Shown piece by piece: positions 34,182 to 43,268 of a stretch of DNA of 64,000 nt (positions within the stretch are counted from its first letter, which is position 1; each line of letters starts with the position of its first letter). Source of the stretch: Nocardioides silvaticus (GTDB taxonomy: Bacteria; Actinomycetota; Actinomycetes; Propionibacteriales; Nocardioidaceae); assembly GCF_003160695.1 (NCBI RefSeq), contig NZ_QGDD01000008.1, positions 1 to 64,000 of the forward strand, in the 5' to 3' direction. The translations under genes and the position numbers were made by a program. The notes under the pieces were generated by a model. That model was given only the letters and a program-made list of their open reading frames with translations, did no database searches and was not told where the DNA came from.

Positions 34182-36218
34182 ACCGAGCACGGGGTGGTGC
34201 GCCCGGACCCCTACCACTGGATGCGCAACACCGAGGACCCCAGGCTGCTGGCTCACCTCGAGGCCGAGCGACTCTGGTACGACACCGCCAGCGGACATCT
34301 GAACTCCCTCGTCGAGACCTTGCAGTCCGAGATGTTGGGCAGAGTCCCCACTACTGATCGGACAGTCAGTTGGCAACTCCATGGCTGTTCCTACTACACG
34401 GTCATGCCTGCCGGAAGAGAACACCCGCAGTTGGTGCGGGAAAAGCACGATTCCGAAGGGGTCGAGGTGCTCCTCGACGTCAACGACCTCGCGGACGACT
34501 CGGGCTACGTCGAGCTCGGGCTCGAGGTCGTGAGCCCCGACGGGCGGCTGCTCGCCTACTCGGTGGACCGCACTGGCGACGAGGTCTACGAGCTCAGGTT
34601 CCGTGATCTGGCAACCGGCGCGGACCTTCCCGAGGTGGCACCGCGCACCTACTACGGCGGCGCGTGGAGCAGAGGGTCGGACCACTTCTTCTACACCGTC
34701 CACGACGAGGCCTACCGCCCGTTCCAGGTGTGGCGGCACGCGCTCGGCACGCCGGTCGCCGACGACGTGCTGGTGCTGGAGGAGCAGGACGAGCGGTTCG
34801 AGCTGAACCTACGGGCGACCCGCAGCGGCGCCCTCGTCGTGGTCTGGGCCGAGAGCCGCGACACCCGCGAGGTGTGGGTCGTCGACGCCGCCGACCCGAC
34901 TGCTCTGCCGCTGTCGGTCGGCGGACGGCGTGGGGGCGTCGAGTACCACGCCGAGCACGTCGTGCTGGCCGACGGCAGCGAGGTGCTGCTGGTCGTCACC
35001 AACGACGGTGCAGAGGAGTTCCGGCTGGCCCGCTGCCCGGTCCCCCGCGGGGCGCACCTGGACCACACCGCGTGGTCGCCGGCCCGCGCGGAGCGCCCGC
35101 ACGAGCGGCTCGAGCGGGTGGACGGGTTCGCCGGGCACGCCGTGCTGAGCTACCGGTCGGAGACCGAGCACCGGCTGCGGGTGCTGCCACTCGACGACCT
35201 CGACGGCGAGGGTCTCGTGATCTCCTCGGCGTTCGCATGCGGCGGCGTCCACATCGGTCCGAACGCCGAGTACGACGCCGTGGCGGTCACCGTCGAGGAC
35301 GAGTCGTACGTCGAGCCGCCGGCGTGGTCGGCCGTCGACCTGGTCAGCGGGGAGCGCACCGAGCTGCTCCGGCGCGAGTCACCCGGGCACGACGCGTCGT
35401 CGTACGTCTGCGAGGCCCGGACCTTCCCGGCGCCCGACGGCACCGCCGTGCCGGTCACCCTGGTCCGTCACCGCGACACCGCGCTCGACGGGTCGGCGCC
35501 CGCGCTGCTCTACGGGTACGGCGCCTACGAGGCCGTCTACCCCGACCAGGAGTGGGACCCGGCGCTCCCCGCACTGCTGGACCGCGGCGTCGTCTACGCG
35601 CACGCCCACGTGCGCGGTGGCGGCGAGGGCGGGCGCCGCTGGTGGCTGGAGGGCCGGCTGGAGCAGAAGCAGAACTCGTTCGGTGACTACGCCGCCGTCG
35701 CCGACGGGCTGGCGAGCGGGCTGGTGGACGGCGATCGGATCGCGACCCGGGGGCTGAGCGCCGGCGGCCTGCTGCAGGGCGCGGTGTTCAGCCAGCGGCC
35801 GGACCGCTGGCGGGCCGTCGTGGCCGAGGTGCCGTTCGTCGACGTGGTCAGCACGATGCTCGACGCGTCGATCCCGCTGACCGTGACCGAGTGGGACGAG
35901 TGGGGCGACCCCCACCGGCGCGCGGACTTCGACTGGATGCGCGCGTACTCGCCGTACGACAACCCGCCCGACGGCCCGCGGCCCGACCTCCTGGTGACCG
36001 GCGCCCTGCACGACCCGCGGGTGCTGGTGTTCGAGCCCGCGAAGTGGGTCGCCCGGCTGCGGGAGACCGACCCCGGGTGGTCGCCGCGATGCTTGTTCCG
36101 CGTCGAGACCGGCGCCGGGGCGCACGTCGGCCCCGCCGGCAGGTTCGCCCACCTCGGCTACGAGGCCGAGGTGTACGCGTGGGTCCTCGATCGCCTCGAC
36201 TGTTCGGTCGTCGAGTAG
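34140..36218 (+). CDS. Prolyl-oligopeptidase-family peptidase (oligopeptidase B-like)
   Basis: This S9A peptidase of 692 aa has an N-terminal propeller beginning EPYEHTEHGVVRPDPYHWMR and a C-terminal hydrolase domain with nucleophile serine in GLSAGG (about 539), the YGYGAYE segment and HVRGGGEGG. The Asp/His members are near LVTGALHDPRV and GAHVGPAGR. It cleaves short peptides in the cytoplasm, often after basic residues. GTG 34140 follows a TACGGT -10-like hexamer at leaderless spacing. Codons around 34321-34440 are unusually AT-rich (about 58% GC) and contain an ACTGA-N8-TCAGT copy. The last residues Val-Val-Glu-stop come from an interspersed repeat. Confidence 0.92.
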   Translation: MSTPPQAPREPYEHTEHGVVRPDPYHWMRNTEDPRLLAHLEAERLWYDTASGHLNSLVETLQSEMLGRVPTTDRTVSWQLHGCSYYTVMPAGREHPQLVREKHDSEGVEVLLDVNDLADDSGYVELGLEVVSPDGRLLAYSVDRTGDEVYELRFRDLATGADLPEVAPRTYYGGAWSRGSDHFFYTVHDEAYRPFQVWRHALGTPVADDVLVLEEQDERFELNLRATRSGALVVVWAESRDTREVWVVDAADPTALPLSVGGRRGGVEYHAEHVVLADGSEVLLVVTNDGAEEFRLARCPVPRGAHLDHTAWSPARAERPHERLERVDGFAGHAVLSYRSETEHRLRVLPLDDLDGEGLVISSAFACGGVHIGPNAEYDAVAVTVEDESYVEPPAWSAVDLVSGERTELLRRESPGHDASSYVCEARTFPAPDGTAVPVTLVRHRDTALDGSAPALLYGYGAYEAVYPDQEWDPALPALLDRGVVYAHAHVRGGGEGGRRWWLEGRLEQKQNSFGDYAAVADGLASGLVDGDRIATRGLSAGGLLQGAVFSQRPDRWRAVVAEVPFVDVVSTMLDASIPLTVTEWDEWGDPHRRADFDWMRAYSPYDNPPDGPRPDLLVTGALHDPRVLVFEPAKWVARLRETDPGWSPRCLFRVETGAGAHVGPAGRFAHLGYEAEVYAWVLDRLDCSVVE
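34353..34370. promoter_or_regulatory. Operator site E (ACTGA-N8-TCAGT) inside the peptidase gene
   Basis: ACTGA (34353-34357) and TCAGT (34366-34370) are separated by TCGGACAG, an exact match to the arms of sites B and C. It lies in the peptidase coding sequence and 172 bp upstream of the importer's binding-protein gene on the other strand. On the minus strand TTGCCA followed 17 bp later by TAGTGG could be a weak promoter spanning it. Function as the importer operator is inferred. Confidence 0.6.
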
Positions 36219-36252
36219 CCCGAGCCGCCAGGCGAGGGCGTATCGAGACGCC
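36205..36252 (-). repeat. Interspersed palindromic element, copy 2
   Basis: This is the reverse complement of the element at 24040-24089 with two base differences. It overlaps the 3' end of the peptidase gene, whose TAG stop (36216-36218) lies within it, and ends 7 bp before operator site C. It probably arrived as a mobile REP-like unit at the gene end. Confidence 0.8.
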
Positions 36253-36259
36253 GATGCGT

Positions 36260-36289
36260 ACTGACTCGAAGGTCAGTAAGGGTTAGCCT
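36260..36289 (+). promoter_or_regulatory. Operator site C with embedded promoter for the C1 operon
   Basis: ACTGA (36260-36264) and TCAGT (36273-36277) flank CTCGAAGG. A -35-like CTGACT (36261-36266) lies in the left arm, with TAGCCT (36284-36289) as -10 at 17-bp spacing and the ATG 7 bp farther, so the message would be leaderless. A protein on the palindrome would cover the -35 and spacer, as expected for a repressor. Confidence 0.72.
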
Positions 36290-36296
36290 GGCCACG

Positions 36297-37496
36297 ATGA
36301 TCACGACCACCCCGTTCCACCCGCGCCTGAGCGAGCTGAACTCCCAGGGTCTCTACACCCACTGGCAGGGACAGCTGTCCGCGCTGCGCTACACGCACGC
36401 GCCGAAGCACGAGTACTTCGCGGTGCGCAACGCGGTCGGCGTCTTCGACACCTCTCCGCTCTACAAGTACCGGATCACCGGGCCGGACGCGGAGCGGCTG
36501 CTGTCCGGCGCGCTGGTGCGCGACATCCGCACCTGCCGGCCGGGACAGGCGCAGTACACCGCGTGGTGCGACGACCGCGGCTACGTGATGCACGACGGGG
36601 TGGCCTTCCGCCACTCCCCCGACGACTTCCTCCTCACCGCCGGCCGGCCCGCCCTCTCGTGGTTCCAGGAGCTGGCGACGGCGATGCGGGTGGAGCTCGA
36701 GGACGTCACCGGCGCCTACGGGATGCTCGCCGTCCAGGGGCCGCGCTCGCGCGCCGTGCTGGCGGCGCTGATGCCCGAGGCCGAGTCGCTCGCCTACTTC
36801 GACCACCTGCCGGCGAAGGTGGCAGGCACGGCGGTGACCTTGTCCCGCACTGGCTACACCGGCGACCTCGGTTTTGAGCTCACCGTCGAGGCCGACAGCG
36901 CGGTCGCGGTGCTCGACGCCGTGCTCGAGGCCGGCGCGCCGCACAGCATCCGTCCGTTCGGCGAGGAGGCGCTGATGACGCTGCGCATCGAGGCCGGCCT
37001 CCCGCTCGTCGACGTCGAGTGGCACGACGCTCGGCTGGCGATGAGCGACGCTGACTGCGTGACCCCGAGGGAGCTCGGGTTCGGCTGGATGCTCCGAGGC
37101 GTCCGCGACGGTTCCCGCCGGTTCGTGGGATCGGAGGCGATCCGGCGCGAGCTGGTCGACGGCACGTCACGCTGGGCCACCACCGGCATCGTGGTCGACG
37201 AGGCCGACTGGGACCGGATCCACCGCGAGGTCGGGCTGTTCCCCCCGAAGTCCGAGCACCCGCTGCCCTACGAGTCGATGCTGCTCGACGACGACCGGGC
37301 CGAGATCGGCTACTGCACGAGCTTCGTCTACTCGCCCGTGCTCCAGCGCCACATCGGCATCGCCCGGGTCCGTCCGGACCTCGCCGCCGCCGGCACCGAG
37401 CTGCGGCTGGAGCTCGCGATCGCCCACCACAACACCACGGTCCGGGTCGCCACGAGCCCGATGCCGTTCTTCGACCCGCCCCGCAAGAAAGGCTGA
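36297..37496 (+). CDS. GcvT-like folate-dependent aminomethyltransferase/demethylase
   Basis: This protein of 399 aa belongs to the glycine-cleavage T superfamily: VGVFDTSPLYKYRITGPDAERLL, VQGPRSR and the folate-binding GYTGDLGFELTVEAD, with a C-terminal barrel (IGIARVRPD). No other glycine-cleavage genes (P, H, L) are adjacent, so it more likely moves a methyl or methylene group from an amine or ether to tetrahydrofolate, as in dimethylglycine, DMSP or aryl-methyl-ether demethylases. First gene of a four-gene overlapping operon and directly under operator site C. Confidence 0.88.
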   Translation: MITTTPFHPRLSELNSQGLYTHWQGQLSALRYTHAPKHEYFAVRNAVGVFDTSPLYKYRITGPDAERLLSGALVRDIRTCRPGQAQYTAWCDDRGYVMHDGVAFRHSPDDFLLTAGRPALSWFQELATAMRVELEDVTGAYGMLAVQGPRSRAVLAALMPEAESLAYFDHLPAKVAGTAVTLSRTGYTGDLGFELTVEADSAVAVLDAVLEAGAPHSIRPFGEEALMTLRIEAGLPLVDVEWHDARLAMSDADCVTPRELGFGWMLRGVRDGSRRFVGSEAIRRELVDGTSRWATTGIVVDEADWDRIHREVGLFPPKSEHPLPYESMLLDDDRAEIGYCTSFVYSPVLQRHIGIARVRPDLAAAGTELRLELAIAHHNTTVRVATSPMPFFDPPRKKG

Positions 37497-39125
37497 GTGG
37501 AGCGCATGGATCTCGACAAGCTCGATCGCCGGAGGAACTTTGACGCGATCGTCGTCGGTGGTGGTCACAACGGCCTCACCAACGCGGCCTACCTCGGCAA
37601 GGCGGGGCTGCGCACGCTCGTGCTCGAAAAGAACGACCTGGTCGGCGGCGCCGCGATAACAGAGCGGGTGAGTGCCGGGACCCTGCCGAGCGGGTTCTCG
37701 TTCACCACGTTCTCCTACGCACTCAGCCTGCTGCGGCCGGAGATCATCCACGAGCTCGACCTGGTGAAGCACGGCTTCCTGCCGCTGATGATGCCCTCCT
37801 CGTTCCACCCGACGGGTGACGGCGACTACCTGCTGTTCGGCGACGACCACGGCCAGAACCTGCAGGAGGTCCGGCGCCACTCCCCCCGCGACGCCGACGC
37901 CTACGAGCGCTACCACCACGACCTCGACGCGGCCTGCCGCGCGGTGCGACCACTGTTCGACAACGCGCCGCCGGACGTCTTCGGCAGCGACCCGGAGGAC
38001 GCCGTCGACGTGAAGTGGCTGGTCGACCACCTCAGGGGCGTCGACCGCAAGACGATGCACGACGTGGTACGGCTGCTCACCGGCAGCGCGGCCGACTGGC
38101 TCGACGACTACTTCGAGCACGAGGCGATCAAGGGCTACCACGCCTCCTCCTCGATCATCGGCTCCAAGGTGGGCCCGATGTCGCCGGGCTCGGCGCTGGT
38201 GCTGCTCTTCCACAAGATGGGCGAGCACGACGGGCACCTCGGTTCGTGGTCGTTCCACAAGGGTGGCAACGGCGGGTTCACGCAGGTGCTGGCCCGGGCC
38301 GCGGAGGCGTACGGCGCCGAGATCCGCCTCGGGGCGGCCGTGTCCTCGGTCCTCACCGAGAACGGCCGGGCCGTGGGCGTAGCGCTCGAGGACGGGACGG
38401 AGCTCCGGGCACCGGTGGTGGTCTCCGCGCTCGACCCCCGACGCACCTTCCTCGACCTCGTCGAGCCGCGCGAGCTGCCGCTCGACCTGGTCGACAACGT
38501 GCGGCGGATGAAGTTCCGCGGCGTCTCGGCCAAGGTGAACTTCGCCCTCGACGGGCTGCCGGTGTTCCCGGCGCTGCCGGACACCGTCGACCACTATGGC
38601 GGGTTCCTCAACATCGGTCCGACGATCGAGTACGTCGAACGGGCCTTCGACGCCGCGAAGTACGGCTGGTACTCCGAGCAGCCGTTCATCGACGCCGCGA
38701 TCCAGTCGGTCGTCGACCCCGACATGGCCCCGCCCGGCAAGCACGTCATGTCCTGCTTCGTGCAGTACGCGCCCTACGAGCTGCGCGGCAGCGACTGGAC
38801 GACCGAGCGCGAGAGCTTCGGCGACAACGCGCAGGCCGTGCTGGAGTCGCACTTCCCCGGCTTCGGCGACCTGGTGCTGCACCGCGAGGTCGTCACGCCC
38901 GTCGACATCGAGGCCCGGACCGGGCTGACCGAGGGGAACATCTTCGCCGGCGAGTTCCTGGCCCCGCAGATGTACTTCTTCCGGCCCGCCCCGGGCTGGA
39001 GCCAGTACGCGACGCCGATCGAGGGCTACTACCAGTGCGGGTCGGGCACCCACCCGGGCGGCTGCGTGATCGGCGCGCCCGGCAAGCTCGCCAGCAGGCG
39101 GATCCTGCGGGACCTGGAGCGCTGA
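37497..39125 (+). CDS. FAD-dependent oxidoreductase (phytoene-desaturase/amine-oxidase superfamily)
   Basis: This protein of about 540 aa has an N-terminal FAD fold ([20 protein letters not shown], then [12 protein letters not shown]) and a C-terminal flavin segment ([20 protein letters not shown]), like PYROXD2/CrtI-type enzymes. Not a carotenoid enzyme by context: it stands between a GcvT-like gene and folate genes and probably oxidises the amine whose carbon is passed to folate. The start is GTG 37497 right after the preceding stop (AAAGG 4 nt before), or ATG 37506. It overlaps the next gene by one base. Confidence 0.86.
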   Translation: MERMDLDKLDRRRNFDAIVVGGGHNGLTNAAYLGKAGLRTLVLEKNDLVGGAAITERVSAGTLPSGFSFTTFSYALSLLRPEIIHELDLVKHGFLPLMMPSSFHPTGDGDYLLFGDDHGQNLQEVRRHSPRDADAYERYHHDLDAACRAVRPLFDNAPPDVFGSDPEDAVDVKWLVDHLRGVDRKTMHDVVRLLTGSAADWLDDYFEHEAIKGYHASSSIIGSKVGPMSPGSALVLLFHKMGEHDGHLGSWSFHKGGNGGFTQVLARAAEAYGAEIRLGAAVSSVLTENGRAVGVALEDGTELRAPVVVSALDPRRTFLDLVEPRELPLDLVDNVRRMKFRGVSAKVNFALDGLPVFPALPDTVDHYGGFLNIGPTIEYVERAFDAAKYGWYSEQPFIDAAIQSVVDPDMAPPGKHVMSCFVQYAPYELRGSDWTTERESFGDNAQAVLESHFPGFGDLVLHREVVTPVDIEARTGLTEGNIFAGEFLAPQMYFFRPAPGWSQYATPIEGYYQCGSGTHPGGCVIGAPGKLASRRILRDLER

Positions 39126-39685
39126 TGTCGGGCGAGGAGGACATCCAGGACGGCGGCACGGTCGCCGAGTTCCTCGCCCGCCTCGCCGCCCGCAGCCCGA
39201 CGCCGGCCGGCGGAGCGGTCGCCGCGCTCTGCACGGCGCAGGCCGCCGCCCTCGTCGCGATGGTGGCGCGCTACTGCGGCACGCCCGACCTCGTCGAGCG
39301 CGCCGAACGGCTCGTCGAGAGCGCCCAGCAGCTGGCGGTCGAGGACGAGGCGTCGTTCCAGGTGGTGGCCAACGCCTGGGCGATCCCGCGCGGGGAAGGC
39401 GCGGACGACGAGCGACGCGCAGCCATCGGCGAGGCGCTGCTGATGGCGTCGGAGCCCCAGGCCCAGGTCGTCGAGACGGCGGTCGAGGTGCTCGTCCTCA
39501 TCGACGGGCTCCGGCCCGCCGCGCGGCCCGGGCTGCGGTCCGACCTGGTCGCAGCCGCGGAGGTGGCGCGGGCCGCCTCGGCGATCGCACGGATGAACGT
39601 GGAGTCCAACCTGCGCACGGTGCCGGACTCCGAGAGCCGATCGGCGCTGCTGCGCCGGATGGGCGTGACCAAGGGGAGGGACTAG
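39125..39685 (+). CDS. Cyclodeaminase/cyclohydrolase family protein (FTCD C-terminal domain-like)
   Basis: This all-helical protein of 186 aa shows the family start ([24 protein letters not shown]) and the KxxL-type middle helices. Members act as formimidoyl-THF cyclodeaminase or methenyl-THF cyclohydrolase. Here, directly before formate-THF ligase and with one-base overlaps on both sides (TGATG and TAGTG), the cyclohydrolase role (methenyl-THF to 10-formyl-THF) fits best; that choice is inferred from context. Confidence 0.85.
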   Translation: MSGEEDIQDGGTVAEFLARLAARSPTPAGGAVAALCTAQAAALVAMVARYCGTPDLVERAERLVESAQQLAVEDEASFQVVANAWAIPRGEGADDERRAAIGEALLMASEPQAQVVETAVEVLVLIDGLRPAARPGLRSDLVAAAEVARAASAIARMNVESNLRTVPDSESRSALLRRMGVTKGRD

Positions 39686-41364
39686 TGCTGTCGGACATCG
39701 AGATCGCGGACGCAGCGGAGCTGCGTCCGGTCGTGGACGTGGCGAAGGAGGCGCTGGGGATCGACCCGGCGCACCTGGTGCCCTACGGGCACCACAAGGC
39801 GAAGGTCGACCTGGGCTACCTGCAGTCGCTGGACGACCGCCCGCTCGGGAAGCTGATCCTGATGACGGCCATGTCGCCGACGCCGGCCGGTGAGGGCAAG
39901 ACGACCACCACGGTCGGGCTGGCCGACGCGCTGTCCGCACTCGGGCTCAGCTCGATGGCGTGCCTGCGCGAGCCGTCGATGGGCCCGGTCTTCGGCATGA
40001 AGGGCGGCGCGGCCGGGGGCGGCTACGCCCAGGTGGTGCCGATGACCGACATCAACCTTCACTTCACCGGGGACTTCGCCGCGCTCGCAGCGGCGAACAA
40101 CCTCCTGGCAGCGCTGATCGACAACCACCTCCAGCACGGCAACACGCTGGGCATCGACGTCCGCTCCGTCGACTGGAAACGGGTCCTCGACCTCAACGAC
40201 CGCGCGCTGCGCGACGTCGTCGTCGGCCTCGGCGGCACCCCCAACGGCTACCCGCGCGAGGACGGCTTCGACATCGTCGTCGCGTCGGAGCTGATGGCGA
40301 TCTTCTGCCTCACCGAGTCGTGGGCCGACCTCAAGCGGCGGATCGGCGACATCGTCATCGGCTACACCCGGGACAAGACGCCGGTGACCGCCCGCGAGCT
40401 CGACGCGCACGGAGCCATGGCGGTGCTGCTGCGCGACGCGCTCGCACCCAACCTGGTGCAGACGCTCGAGCACACGCCGGCGTTCGTGCACGGCGGGCCG
40501 TTCGCCAACATCGCGCACGGGTGCAGCTCGGTCGTCGCGACGCGGGCGGCACTGCGGCTGGCCGACTACGTCGTCACCGAGGCCGGCTTCGGCGCCGACC
40601 TCGGCGCGGAGAAGTTCGTCGACATCAAGTGTCGCAAGTCCGGGCTGCGCCCCGACGCTGCGGTGGTCGTGGCGACGGTCCGTGCCCTGAAGTTCCACGG
40701 CGGCGTCGAGGTGCCCGACCTGGCGAGCGAGGACCTGGGCGCGATCGAGCGCGGGATGGAGAACCTTGCCCGCCACCTGCGCAACGTCCGCGAGGTCTAC
40801 GGCATCCCGTGCGTGGTCGCGCTCAACCGGTTCCCCGGCGACACCGACGCCGAGGTGGCGCGGGTGGTCGAGCTGGTGGAGGCCCTCGGCGTCCGCACCT
40901 ATCCCGCCACCCACTTCGCCGACGGCGGCGCGGGCGCGACCGACCTGGCGAACGGGGTCCTGAAGCTGCTCGAGAACGCCGAGGGCCTGAAGTTCTCCTT
41001 CACCTATCCCGACGAGCTGCCGCTGAAGGAGAAGGCGGAGACCATCGCGCACCGGCTCTACGGAGCGTCGATCGTCACCTGGGACAACAAGGCCAAGCGG
41101 CGGATCGAGCGCCTCGAGAAGGACGGGTACGGCGGGCTTCCGGTCTGCATCGCGAAGACGCAGTACTCCTTCTCGACCGACGCCACGCTGCGCGGCGCCC
41201 CGACCGGCCACGACCTGCACGTGCGGGAGGTCCGGCTCTCCGCCGGCGCGGGCTTCGTCGTGCTGGTCTGCGGCGACGTGATGACGATGCCCGGACTTCC
41301 CGTCACCCCCGCCGCCGCCCGGATCGACCTGCTCGACGACGGGACCATCGTCGGGCTGTCCTGA
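39685..41364 (+). CDS. fhs: Formate-tetrahydrofolate ligase
   Basis: This 559-aa enzyme has the P-loop-like [11 protein letters not shown] (66-76), [28 protein letters not shown] and the [10 protein letters not shown] block that define formyltetrahydrofolate synthetase. It interconverts formate + ATP + THF and 10-formyl-THF. At the end of an operon that loads C1 units onto folate, running toward formate would recover ATP. GTG 39685 overlaps the preceding TAG stop by one base. Full length for the family. Its stop is 2 bp from the convergent oxidoreductase gene. Confidence 0.96.
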   Translation: MLSDIEIADAAELRPVVDVAKEALGIDPAHLVPYGHHKAKVDLGYLQSLDDRPLGKLILMTAMSPTPAGEGKTTTTVGLADALSALGLSSMACLREPSMGPVFGMKGGAAGGGYAQVVPMTDINLHFTGDFAALAAANNLLAALIDNHLQHGNTLGIDVRSVDWKRVLDLNDRALRDVVVGLGGTPNGYPREDGFDIVVASELMAIFCLTESWADLKRRIGDIVIGYTRDKTPVTARELDAHGAMAVLLRDALAPNLVQTLEHTPAFVHGGPFANIAHGCSSVVATRAALRLADYVVTEAGFGADLGAEKFVDIKCRKSGLRPDAAVVVATVRALKFHGGVEVPDLASEDLGAIERGMENLARHLRNVREVYGIPCVVALNRFPGDTDAEVARVVELVEALGVRTYPATHFADGGAGATDLANGVLKLLENAEGLKFSFTYPDELPLKEKAETIAHRLYGASIVTWDNKAKRRIERLEKDGYGGLPVCIAKTQYSFSTDATLRGAPTGHDLHVREVRLSAGAGFVVLVCGDVMTMPGLPVTPAAARIDLLDDGTIVGLS

Positions 41365-41366
41365 CG

Positions 41367-42446
41367 TCAGCGCCTCGTGCGCCCCGGGTTGGCGGGCAGC
41401 TCCATCCTTCGGGGGTCGCGGACGTCGCCGTACGCCTCGAGGACGGGCGCCAGCTCGACCGGCGTCGCGCCGTGCAGGATCACGCTGTCGACGCCGGTGG
41501 CGAAGGAGTCGGCGACCTGTCGGGCGCACGCGACGCCGGAGCCGCTGATCGCACAGTCCAGCCACTCCTGCGGGATCACCTTCTCTGCGAGGTGCTCGAG
41601 CTGGTCGGGCGTCGCAGCCGCGTCGAACGCGCCGGCGAACCCGGTGACCAGCGGGTCCTCGCGGAACCGCCGGAGCGCGGCGGGATCCCAGTCGTTGATG
41701 CGGACGAGCAGGTCGCCGTACCCCTGGAGGTACGTCGCCAGCCTGCCGACCGTCTTCTTGAGGACGACGTCGTGCGGGAGCGCGTCGGGGACGACCGCGG
41801 TGCAGGCCCAGACGCGGACGGCGGCCGGATCGCGTCCCGCGGCCTCGGCGCCCGCTCGGACGGCAGCCACGCTCCGCGTGACGGCCTCGTCGGTCATGAA
41901 CGTGTGTAGCACGACGGCGTCTGCGAGCTCGCCCGCCAGCGTCAGCGCCTTCGGGCCGAGCGCCACCATCAGCACGGGGATGTCCTCGGCGATGTCCTCG
42001 TCCATCAGGAACAGGTAGGGGTAGCTGCCGGACGGGCCGGTGTGGTCGAACCGCTCCCCTGCCCAGAGCCGACGCTGCACCGCGATCGCGTCGCGCAGCT
42101 GGGCGTTGGTGATCCGGGGGACGCCCATGACGTCGAAGAGCGCGTCGAACCCGCGGCCGAGACCGAGCGCGAACCGGCCCTTCGACATCCGGTGCAGCGT
42201 GGTCGCCATGGTGGCGGTGATCAGGGCATGCCGGGTGTTGTGGTTGGTCGCCGCCGTGGCGATCCCGAGCGTGCTCGAGGACGCCGCCGCCGCTCCTGCG
42301 AGGACGGCGGCGTCCTTGAAGTTGAAGCGCTCGGAGAGGAAGACCGCTCCGAGGCCGAGGCGCTCTGCCTGCTGCACCTCGTCGACGAGCACGCCGGGGT
42401 CGGCAGCATGGCCGGCCAGTCCGTAGAAGCCCAGCTCTGGGAACAT
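41367..42446 (-). CDS. Luciferase-like flavin/F420-dependent oxidoreductase
   Basis: This TIM-barrel protein of 359 aa is in the LLM superfamily: AERLGLGAVFLSERFNFKD, TATMATTLHRMSKGRFALGLGRG and PVLMVALGPKALTLAGELADAVVLHTF. Actinobacterial relatives (TIGR03857-like) use coenzyme F420, but the cofactor cannot be proven from sequence. Substrate unknown. It is convergent with fhs and not part of its operon. Its promoter should lie in the 49-bp gap after the secreted repeat protein gene or within that gene. Confidence 0.87.
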   Translation of the reverse strand: MFPELGFYGLAGHAADPGVLVDEVQQAERLGLGAVFLSERFNFKDAAVLAGAAAASSSTLGIATAATNHNTRHALITATMATTLHRMSKGRFALGLGRGFDALFDVMGVPRITNAQLRDAIAVQRRLWAGERFDHTGPSGSYPYLFLMDEDIAEDIPVLMVALGPKALTLAGELADAVVLHTFMTDEAVTRSVAAVRAGAEAAGRDPAAVRVWACTAVVPDALPHDVVLKKTVGRLATYLQGYGDLLVRINDWDPAALRRFREDPLVTGFAGAFDAAATPDQLEHLAEKVIPQEWLDCAISGSGVACARQVADSFATGVDSVILHGATPVELAPVLEAYGDVRDPRRMELPANPGRTRR

Positions 42447-42495
42447 GGCCGGACGCTAGCCGATGGGCGTGCCCGTCGACGCGGTGCGGTCTCGA

Positions 42496-43128
42496 TCAGA
42501 TGATGGGCTCCGGCGTGTTGTTGACCTGCAGCACCGGACGGTCGGCGTTGTCCGTGACCCAGATGTGCCGCTCGGCCACGTTGTGACGCAGCCGGATGGC
42601 GTCGATCTGCTGGTGCTGCCCGTCGCCCGGCTTGCGGTCGTAGGGCAGGTTCTTCGAGACCTTGATGTTGCTGCCGACGGTGTTGTGGAACAGCGAGATC
42701 CGCCCGTCGTTGCGGGTGACCGCGATGTTGTTGCCGACGGTCATCCAGCAGATGAGCACGTTGTGGGAGCGGGTGACCTTGATGTTGTTGCCGGCAGGCG
42801 GGTCGATACGGCAGCCGGCCGCGCCGATCTTCACGGTCCCCCGAGATTTGCGGACCATGATGTTGCGGCGGACCTCGGTGTCGAGGATGTAGACGTCGCC
42901 CGAGCCGTGGAGGGCCTTGACGTTGCCCCGTACCACGGCGTTCTCCAGGTAGCAGGAGGCGCCCTTGGGAACGGTCACGCTGGCGTAGGTGCCCGTGTAG
43001 GGGTCGTTCTTCTGGTTGTCGCAGATCAGCCGGTTGGGTGGGGCGGCCTGTGCGGAGGCGGGCAGAGCGATGCCTGCTGCGGTCATGGTTCCCACGACCA
43101 TGAGGGCAGCACAAAGTAGACGCTTCAT
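42496..43128 (-). CDS. Secreted protein with beta-helix-like repeats
   Basis: This encodes 210 aa with a clear signal peptide (MKRLLCAALMVVGTMTAAG, cleavage near AQA-APP). The mature part repeats a unit of roughly 20-24 residues with the core [G/R]N-[I/V]-x-[A/V/K] (GNVKALHG, RNIMVRKS, NNIKVTRS, NNIAVTRN, SNIKVSKN) alternating with short beta strands, which suggests a small right-handed beta helix. Four cysteines could form disulphides. Function unknown; probably an envelope or exported structural protein. A large hairpin lies upstream. Confidence 0.82.
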   Translation of the reverse strand: MKRLLCAALMVVGTMTAAGIALPASAQAAPPNRLICDNQKNDPYTGTYASVTVPKGASCYLENAVVRGNVKALHGSGDVYILDTEVRRNIMVRKSRGTVKIGAAGCRIDPPAGNNIKVTRSHNVLICWMTVGNNIAVTRNDGRISLFHNTVGSNIKVSKNLPYDRKPGDGQHQQIDAIRLRHNVAERHIWVTDNADRPVLQVNNTPEPII

Positions 43129-43184
43129 GTCGCTGTCTTTCTCGGGTTGGAGGGAGTCTGACCCACCCGCCGGAGGCCGCCCGA

Positions 43185-43235
43185 GCACGACGTGGCGGTT
43201 GAGCCGTCCGCGCGGTACCCGCCGCCACGTCGTGC
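43185..43235 (-). terminator. Large hairpin between nrdB and the secreted-protein gene
   Basis: A perfect 14-bp inverted repeat (GCACGACGTGGCGG at 43185-43198, complement at 43222-43235) with a 23-nt loop lies 34 bp after the nrdB stop. On the minus strand it is positioned to end the nrdAB transcript. It lacks a T-run, as is common for actinobacterial terminators, so it might act as a processing or protection stem instead. Confidence 0.65.
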
Positions 43236-43268
43236 ATCCGGTATCGGATCCGAGATCTTGGCAGCGGT

